Origin: Beroe ovata
Taxonomy: Eukaryota > Ctenophora > Nuda > Beroida > Beroidae
Length of the DNA stretch: 37,372 bases
Assembly: GCA_946803715.1 (NCBI GenBank)
Contig: CAMPET010000018.1
Span: 554,493-591,864, forward strand
Direction: 5' to 3'
Position numbers and translations under genes: made by a program. This document shows, one piece after another, positions 30,895 to 37,372 of the stretch; the stretch's first letter is position 1, and the number at the start of each line of letters is the position of its first letter. Below the pieces are notes generated by a model. The model searched no databases, was not told the DNA's origin, and worked only from the letters and a program-made list of their open reading frames with translations.

Positions 30895-31901
30895 ATGGCC
30901 CCTTCATTACTGGTCCTTGCTTCATCAGATGAGCTGAATAAAAGCATTTCCAATGCAGTATATCACTTCACTTCCCAATCCAGGTATGTTCTGTATGATA
31001 TCCATTGAATATAAGAGAATATAATCAAGGCTGCTTTTGCTTGAGCCTCTTTGATTCTTTAGTTCTAAAAATTGTAAAGAATTTTTAGTACCAAGAAACC
31101 AAGTATTGCAATTGAGATAGCCTTCTCCTAACCAGGTTATCAGACACATTCAAAGATATCAGTTACCTCTTGGTGTGCAGTCTGTTTCAAGGATACTACC
31201 ATTTCTACACCAGTTCTTCACTGTCAGAGCACTATTGGGGTCTTATGCGAATATTTCCAAGTAATCAGGATGAGTCTAGGAGACAGTTTCAGCTTCAGAA
31301 ATTATTGGGATTTTTAGAAACTGTGTTGACCCCATTTCTTAACAGAAAACTTGTAGAATTGAATAAACAGTTATATTACCATGATATTAAATTGAATGAT
31401 CTTGAAGAAGCAGCTGCAAGACTTTATCCAAGAGTTAATTTAGGTGTCACAACTGCAAACATTATAGTGAAGTTAGCCTATTACCTGAAGTTGACTTCCA
31501 AATATGCAATCACCAGTCATCTGATGGGTGTTGAATACTCCGTTCAAAATGATTTTACTGTCAAAAGTGCGAACCCTGCCCATTATGCAATGCAGACATT
31601 ATTCCCATTATCTATGTTTAGCATAAAGCTCATGAAACAGTGGCAGGGCAGTGAGATATCTTCCTATAAAGCAGATGTAAATCAACCACCATCAACACAG
31701 TATTTGTATCACAATTCTGCTGCAGAATGTGACACATGCAGCTTGTGTAACAGGAACTTTATCACTCCTACTGCTATACCCACCACAGGCAATGTATTTT
31801 GCTATATTTGTATATTCAATCACATTCAGAAAGAAGGTAATTGCCCCTCATCAAATTTACCATTGAAAACAAGTGATTTGGTTCGATTGAACCTGACATA
31901 G
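30895..31901 (+). CDS. PEX12: peroxin-12, RING-type subunit of the peroxisomal import receptor ubiquitin ligase
   Basis: Two exons, 30895-30983 and 31136-31901, joined by a phase-2 GT-AG intron, give 284 residues. The start lies in a strong context (GCCATGGCC). PEX12 acts with PEX2 and PEX10 in the peroxisomal membrane to ubiquitinate the receptor PEX5. Visible family marks are PSLLVLASSDELNKSI near the N-terminus, SLSEHYWGLMRI (human FSENFYGLKRI), and a C-terminal zinc-binding half-RING with CSLC followed by GNVFCYICIFNHI (human GYVFCYRCVFHYV). As in other PEX12 proteins only four Cys ligands are present. It is shorter than human PEX12 (359 residues). The conserved FLWRWFDE-type segment before the LLLQ helix is missing or replaced, so a small exon in the 152-base intron may have been missed. 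Convergent with GGT. Confidence 0.85.
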
Positions 31902-32305
31902 TTCTCTAAATCCTTAAAATGTTTATTTTTATTGATTTAATTCCAATTTGATGAGCATTGATTATTTTTTTATTACTTTGCACTCTATCGTTTTGGCTAC
32001 CTGAATCCTGAAGCAAAAAAGTTGAAAATCACTATTGTGTGCCCATTAAATCCACTACTGTCAACTATCAGGGTATATAAACGTTCCTGAATCAACTTGT
32101 GTGTTCAATTCAATTCTAAGTTCTTTGATCATGACAAAGCAATCATATTCAAGATTATATGAGAAATGACGTCACATGCTTAAAGTATGGCAGCCGTGCA
32201 GCGAAAGCAAGGAATTTAGTAAATTGTTCAATGATATGTTTTAAATGGTTGATTTTAGTAAATATTTAAATCTCAGAAACGAGAATATTTGTAACTTTTT
32301 CGAGA
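31902..32305. other. spacer between convergent PEX12 and GGT
   Basis: AT-rich 3' flanks of the two genes. It contains a perfect cAMP-response-type TGACGTCA at about 32168-32175, and then an ATG at 32187 whose first six codons read MAAVQR, as does the ATG at 4752. Confidence 0.5.
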
Positions 32306-34518
32306 TCACACAACTCTTCCTGTTCCAGCTTTACGAGGATCCCCAGATGCTTCAGTTTCACCCCTCAGTCGGGAGACGCTTGTTACCACACTCATGTAAG
32401 AACTCCTCTCGGTCATATTATACCCAATTTCCTGAATTGCATCAATTGTACTCTGGTTCAATCCCACGCCATACTCACTCCCTTCATACAATGTTTTTCC
32501 CGATAGTTGGTCGTGAATTCGGGCCATTTTGAAATTTTGTTCAAGCGTCATGTCCCAATCAATTGCATTAATGATAGAAAGGAGTGTTCCTGATATGATT
32601 CTCGAGCCTCCTGCTGCACCGGAAACAAAAGTGGCTTCCCCATTGTCATTAAACACGATGACAGGAGAAGAGGAGGACATTGGACGTTTGCCAGGCTGGA
32701 TAAAGTTCTCGGGGGATGGAGCATAACCGAACGAGTTCACTACACCAGGAGTTGAGAAATCATCCATCTCGTTATTCATTACAACTCCGTCATCGGTCAT
32801 TATGCACGAGCCAAAGAATAGGTTTATTGTCGAAGTGCAAGATACAGCTTCACCATCGTTCCCCAGTACGGAGACATGAGTTGTATGGGTGCCGTCGTAG
32901 TTCCCGAAAATAGGGTCACTGTATTGGTTTATGTTGATGTGAGGTGTCACATATCCTGTACCTTGAGACTCCCGAAACTCACTCTCCAAAATGTTGTCAG
33001 CATACGTGTGGTTTTTAATCCTTTGAAATACATTCCGAGTCTCCTGTGAAAATTCCATGTCCCCCGTTTTGCTCCGCATGGCGTATCCAAACCTCATTGC
33101 CTCGATTATGAAGTTCCAGGCCTTGATCTTTGGAAAGTCTCTGATGTTGAAACTATCTAGGAGTTGTAGAACAAGTGCTATTACATGTCCTGATGCGGGA
33201 GGGGGTGCTGAGAGTATCTGGTGACCTGAAATTTCATGTTAGAAAAAGGATTGCTAACATGTTAGCAATTGTGAATGAAATTTCTGGTATTCATCTGATT
33301 TGCGAACTCCGACCGACGCAACAGTAATTAGTCTTTAAATCAAAGGACTAACTACTGTTGGGTGTTTCATTTGTCCGAATTCGCAAATCAGAGGAATGTC
33401 AGAAATCTGCTTTGCAATCTACTGTAACAACTATGCGACTCTTGAAGATTATCTCACTCCAATTGTCAAAGCTAGCATTCTCAACAAATACATAGTTTTA
33501 TGACACTATGACGGCCTTTACAACGTCATGGTGAGGAAATATAGCATGGTGGAAAGGATCAATAACCTCTGTATTTGAAGCTGAATGGTTCGTCCACTGA
33601 CGGCGAATAGTTAGCCAAGTCACTGAGCTCCATGATTCCCCCTACACTCGGTCCTGTCACACTCACTATGTTCTCTGCAGCTTGACCTTTGTAAAATGCA
33701 TCAGGTCCATCTATAGATATCTTCTCATACAAGTTGGCCAGTTTTAAATTGGTGAAGTTTTGGCCCTGTCTCTTGTATGAGTCTGCGCTATCTGATGTGA
33801 AAAATGTCTCTTTCATGTTCCTGTCTAAGAACAGATACTCAGCCCGGATCCTTAGAGCATTTTCCATATGTTGGGTCACAATGATTCCTTCTCTCAATAC
33901 CTTGATCGATGGCGTGAAAAGGTCAGCCCATGGCAATTTGCCAAATTTCTGATGAGCCATCCAATGTCCTTTGACTGAACCTGGAATTCCGCTGGCTAGT
34001 GCTCCGTTAATAGCTTTAGTTTTGTCTGCCACATACATGTCCTCGGTAGCTGCAGCTGGTGCCCGCTCTCGGAAGTTTATCACCGTGTCGTTTTTCTTGG
34101 TGTGAATCAGCATGAAACCACCTCCGCCAATCCCATTGGATTGTGGCTGTACAGCGCCCAGGCAGAGTAGAGTAGCAATTGTGACATCAACAGCGGAACC
34201 CCCTTGAGACAGAATGTCGGCTCCTATTTGTGTACAAACATCATTGTCTGATGCCACTGCCATGCACTTCACACACCCTGTGAGAGTAGACGGATTACCT
34301 ATTCGGGGTCAAAACTCAGTTAAAAGCAGCGATCCTATGCAGTGTTACTTTGATAGTTCCTGATGCAAAAGGTCTGAATGAATGATACCTCCACTGCGCC
34401 TCAACACACTCCAGACTATGACTGCAAGGAGGAGTATTACCCCGATTGCAACACCACATCCGATCAACAAGATCTTCCGTCTTGCTAAACTTCGCTGGTT
34501 TCTTACACCCGATGCCAT
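32306..34518 (-). CDS. GGT1: gamma-glutamyl transpeptidase
   Basis: Cell-surface N-terminal nucleophile hydrolase that cleaves the gamma-glutamyl bond of glutathione. Three exons on the minus strand, 34518-34389, 34277-33567 and 33225-32306, are phase-consistent and encode 586 residues (human GGT1 569). The N-terminus is a type II membrane anchor (ILLIGCGVAIGVILLLAVIVW). Exon 2 carries GGSAVDVTIATLLCLGAVQP, NGIGGGGFML and the substrate-binding Arg in INFRERAP. Exon 3 carries the autocleavage/nucleophile Thr (about 395) in THTTHVSV, STINLFFG, NNEMDDFS, the SSSSP loop and GAAGGSR. All catalytic positions known from human GGT1 are conserved, so the enzyme should be active. Two donors are weak (GTATCA at 34388 and GTTATT at 33566), but both are required by phase. 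Gene symbol by family; the exact orthologue within GGT1/5 is unsettled. Confidence 0.94.
33251..33268. repeat. perfect 18-bp palindrome in a GGT intron
   Basis: TTGCTAACATGTTAGCAA, immediately before the larger foldback at 33280-33406. Confidence 0.9.
33280..33406. mobile_element. 127-bp foldback (MITE-like) in a GGT intron
   Basis: The arms 33280-33336 and 33342-33406 pair imperfectly. Shared blocks are ATTTCTG, CTGATTTGCGAA, CAACAGTA.TTAGTC and CTTT. The loop is about five bases. No target duplication is evident, so a mobile origin is inference from the structure. Confidence 0.65.
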
Positions 34519-34721
34519 TGCTTCTGCTCACGCTGATTGCAAAACAAATTAATATACAACCTAGATCTATATCCTGCTCCACCATCAAAATTAAGGTATA
34601 CTTTTTGTCGAAAAATAATGTCAATTTTATCATAGCAAACAAAAGAACGAAATTCCGGAATCGCTACACTATAATATATCGCGAGATATATGCATGTTAA
34701 GATTCGTACTGCTGACGTTCT

Positions 34722-34832
34722 GTTATAATCAAATAATACCTTCTGGCGTGAGGGATACGTGCGATAATGCACGAACGCAGTGAGGGCGAGCACGTATCAC
34801 GAAAACAGCCAGAAGGTATTATGTGTTATAAT
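34722..34832. mobile_element. 96-bp MITE-like element with 18-bp inverted ends
   Basis: The ends CAAATAATACCTTCTGGC (34730-34747) and GCCAGAAGGTATTATGTG (34808-34825) are inverted repeats with one mismatch. They are flanked by TTATAAT on both sides (7 bp; 8 bp if a shared G is counted). An inner inverted repeat, GATACGTGC/GCACGTATC, adds a second stem. It lies about 200 bases upstream of the GGT start. Confidence 0.75.
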
Positions 34833-34929
34833 ATTCTCCCTGTGATATATAAAACAGATATATATTTCAAAACAAAAAATATATAGTCTGTCCCGGAAGA
34901 GAGAGCAGTCAAAACAACGAAGGTATTAG

Positions 34930-35030
34930 CTGCTATAATCTTGCACTGCGAGCACTATTATCAGAAATAGAGAGCGTGCATTATTAGCGGAAATAACGCC
35001 CGAAGAGTATTATAACTGATGGGGGTGTGA
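34930..35030. repeat. possible second, decayed MITE-like element
   Basis: Contains CTATAATCTTGCACTGCGAG and a partly complementary GCGTGCATTATTAG, with GTATTATAAC at the end. Resembles the preceding element in layout but pairs poorly. Confidence 0.3.
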
Positions 35031-35039
35031 TTGGAAACG

Positions 35040-36900
35040 CGAATTTTAAGTTTTGATGCCAAGAGTTAATAGTTTTTGTTGTTTATGGTAATAAACTAAA
35101 CGAACAATTGTTTGAGTGACATCCTGAAGCTAAATACGAATAAGTGTAGGTACATGCGATGCATTGTTTATTTTTCCAATGCCTTCATGTCAGTAGACAG
35201 TACTAAATTGTAGATGCAGTTGACACATTTGCATTCTGTAGGATTGGGAGCATACACAGCACACGCATGTCTTTGTTCTATTGTAACTTCATGACGACAG
35301 GCAGGTATACAATCATGCTTTGTTTCCAATATTTCATCCCAGCCATGATAGTCATTTCCCGAGCTAAGTCAACATTCGTCACCTTCGTTTCCTACGCTCA
35401 AACTTCAATTATTGCAGATAATTGCAAGATGTCATGGGTCTGTCATTGAAGGACTTAGCAGCGTGTTCATAATCACTATGTAACCATCATCCAGTTTTAT
35501 GCGAATCTGAGCCAAGGGTTTATTCTTCTATGATACTTTAGGTATCTGAATCTATCTAGGTGCAGTGTATCTCGACTTAGTATGGACTTCTATAATATTG
35601 TCATTGGACTCTAGAGTAGGTACTGTTCATAATAGTAACAGTCAAGTGCTGGCAGGATGAGTACAAAATTTATCTTTGTCCAATTCTCAGCACAAAGGCA
35701 GTAGGTAATGCACACCGCCATACCGAATACCACATATATTTGGGAGAATGGGAGATAATTGGATTGATTTTAAGTTAATGACTGATAGCCCATTATGTTG
35801 TTAACACTATGAGCATCAATATTGAAATTATGCACCTGAAATCAAACATATCAACAAACAAACAAAACAAGCAATAAGTACACAACAGGGTTATAATTAT
35901 AAACTACACACGATATACTGTCCCGACCTAGCCGCAGGAATGCTACGATCCTATCACTGACCTAAGTGACGTCACTCACTAATTCAAATAACTCCGGATA
36001 TCAGGTGACAGAGTACAGACAATAGACAACGGAATTTCACTATTGTGTTAAGGTGGTATAATTAGACGTATTTTCTAGTACTAGACGTAAATTTAAGAAA
36101 GTGAAAAATTGATGACCATACACCTCTCAAGGTTCGGCGAAAATTCCGAAATTAAAGAACAAGGAGCTTCAAACTCCGGCAAACTCCGCAATCGAATCAG
36201 TGCGAAAAGAATTGTCGCCCATCGTAACGGTTCCTAGTAAAAAACGAAAAATCTGGTGCACACAAGCCATTTATGGTTATCACGTGACAGCGTTTGTATC
36301 GATTGTATCACGGTTACCAACGGTCAACTCTGTAGGGTGTCTCAATTTTGGTAATTCTCAACAATTCCTATGGGTTCAAATGCATGGTCAATAAAATTGC
36401 CCAACTTAGGAGTTAGGTGATCGGTGATAAAATTTGCTCCGGCAGTAATATCAAATGAAAATCACTTGATATCTACTGATCTTAATTTCATGAAATAAAT
36501 TGTGCGACCGACATGAAATAAAGTGTACGACCGACAAAAAACTGCGATTCGAGATGTTAATAGAATTAGGATTTCATTCTATGAGAGAGTTCATATGGGT
36601 TTCCAGGCCAGGGTGAGAATAATTTGATCACCTGATACACCTGAACCGAGCTCGAATTACAGTATTGAAAATTAACATGCACAATGCCTGAATAATTTGG
36701 AACTAATTGGTGATAATTAGATTAATCCACTGATCTGAAGCGGTATGGGTTCCATTTTTCGCACAAGAAAAAACCTTGTGTTAACTGTGTATTATAAGTA
36801 TCATATGCCATAGCAAAGAGTAGATGTTATAATAGTTGTTATAATGATGGATGAGGCGGAAGAACCGACCGGCGACCATCAAGTACAATCTCGCCGGACT
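35040..36900. other. long stretch without a recognisable gene
   Basis: Only short open frames, no phase-consistent exons and no recognised motif. It contains a TGACGTCA site at about 35965 and a TCACGTGAC E-box at about 36280. Confidence 0.5.
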
Positions 36901-36929
36901 ATAGAATCAATGTGGTTTGGCATTCAACT

Positions 36930-37372
36930 TCGGTGGTGTCAGCAAGATGCGACGAAAGGGGTACCCAATCGTCACGCAGACCTGTTCTCACAAACAGGTG
37001 TCAATGCATTCCATCGCAAGCATTCCTACGTCACCGTTATGCACCTTGCAGTGTTGTCAGTATGTTATGACGAACGTGTACCCCAATCGTCACACAGCCC
37101 TGTTCTGACGAACTGGCGTCAGTGCATCCCATCGCAAGCATTCCTTTGTCACCTGTTTGCAGTGGTGTCAGCATGTTGTGACGAACGAATACCCCAATCG
37201 TCACACAGCCCTGTTCTGACGAACTGGTGTCAGCGCATCCCATCGAGAGCATTCCTACGTCACCGGTATAAAGTGGTGTCAGCATGTTGTGACGAACGAG
37301 TACCCTGATCGTCACACAGCCCTGTTCTGACGAACAGGTGTCAGCGCATTCCATCGCAAGCATTCCTACGTC
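36930..37372. repeat. 111-bp satellite, about 4 copies, continuing past the window end
   Basis: Same family as 22530-23063. The anchor TGTTCTGACG is at 37101, 37212 and 37323 (period 111), with a diverged unit before it (TGTTCTCACA at 36983). A 154-codon frame runs through it but has no protein features beyond the repeat. Confidence 0.95.

Noticed and set aside
36844-37308. 154-codon ORF at the right end
   Set aside because: Mostly 111-bp satellite read in frame.
1-37372. CRISPR array among the short repeats
   Set aside because: The repeats are head-to-tail without unique spacers, and the genome is that of an animal.
1-37372. tRNA or rRNA genes
   Set aside because: I looked for the GGTTCGA T-loop context with a matching acceptor stem and saw none. 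A tRNA scan would settle it.

Overview
The window looks like nuclear DNA from an invertebrate animal. It has split genes with GT-AG introns, many interrupted (CA)n/(TG)n microsatellites, short foldback elements and two runs of N (11899-12295 and 23293-23787). The proteins are animal-type: a DGCR6 homologue, a MAP7-domain protein, NR2C2AP, the SPTLC2 subunit of serine palmitoyltransferase, a UDP-glucuronosyltransferase, PEX12 and gamma-glutamyl transpeptidase. The compact introns and gene density would fit a sponge or another early-branching animal, but nothing here fixes the phylum.

Layout. 1-4.7 kb: no gene recognised, only microsatellites and small repeats. 4.9-5.5 kb (+): a two-exon gene for a small single-pass membrane protein. 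6.2-7.4 kb (-): DGCR6 homologue, five exons. 8.5-15.0 kb (-): MAP7-domain protein, ten phase-consistent exons. 15-18 kb: mostly tandem repeats. 18.1-18.9 kb (-): two exons of an unidentified acidic/coiled-coil protein. 19.05-19.44 kb (-): NR2C2AP. 21.1-28.8 kb (-): SPTLC2 gene. An intronless UGT gene (24.2-25.8 kb, +) is nested in one of its introns. The SPT exon expected to carry the pyridoxal-phosphate lysine is not in the sequence and most likely lies in the second run of N. 30.9-31.9 kb (+): PEX12. 32.3-34.5 kb (-): gamma-glutamyl transpeptidase, convergent with PEX12. 34.7-37.4 kb: MITE-like elements and a 111-bp satellite that also occurs inside the SPT gene.

The genes do not form a pathway or operon. 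They are ordinary housekeeping and membrane-enzyme genes with independent roles: sphingolipid synthesis, glucuronidation, glutathione turnover, peroxisomal import and microtubule binding.

The most unusual signal is at 27641-27880. A 24-bp minisatellite has copied the exon-3/intron-3 boundary of the SPT gene ten times. All ten copies keep a perfect GTAAGT donor, and because the unit is eight codons long every donor joins to exon 4 in the same frame. Also notable are three near-perfect palindromes of about 57-67 bp, a small MITE with an exact 9-bp target duplication, and microsatellites placed next to splice sites of the MAP7-like gene.
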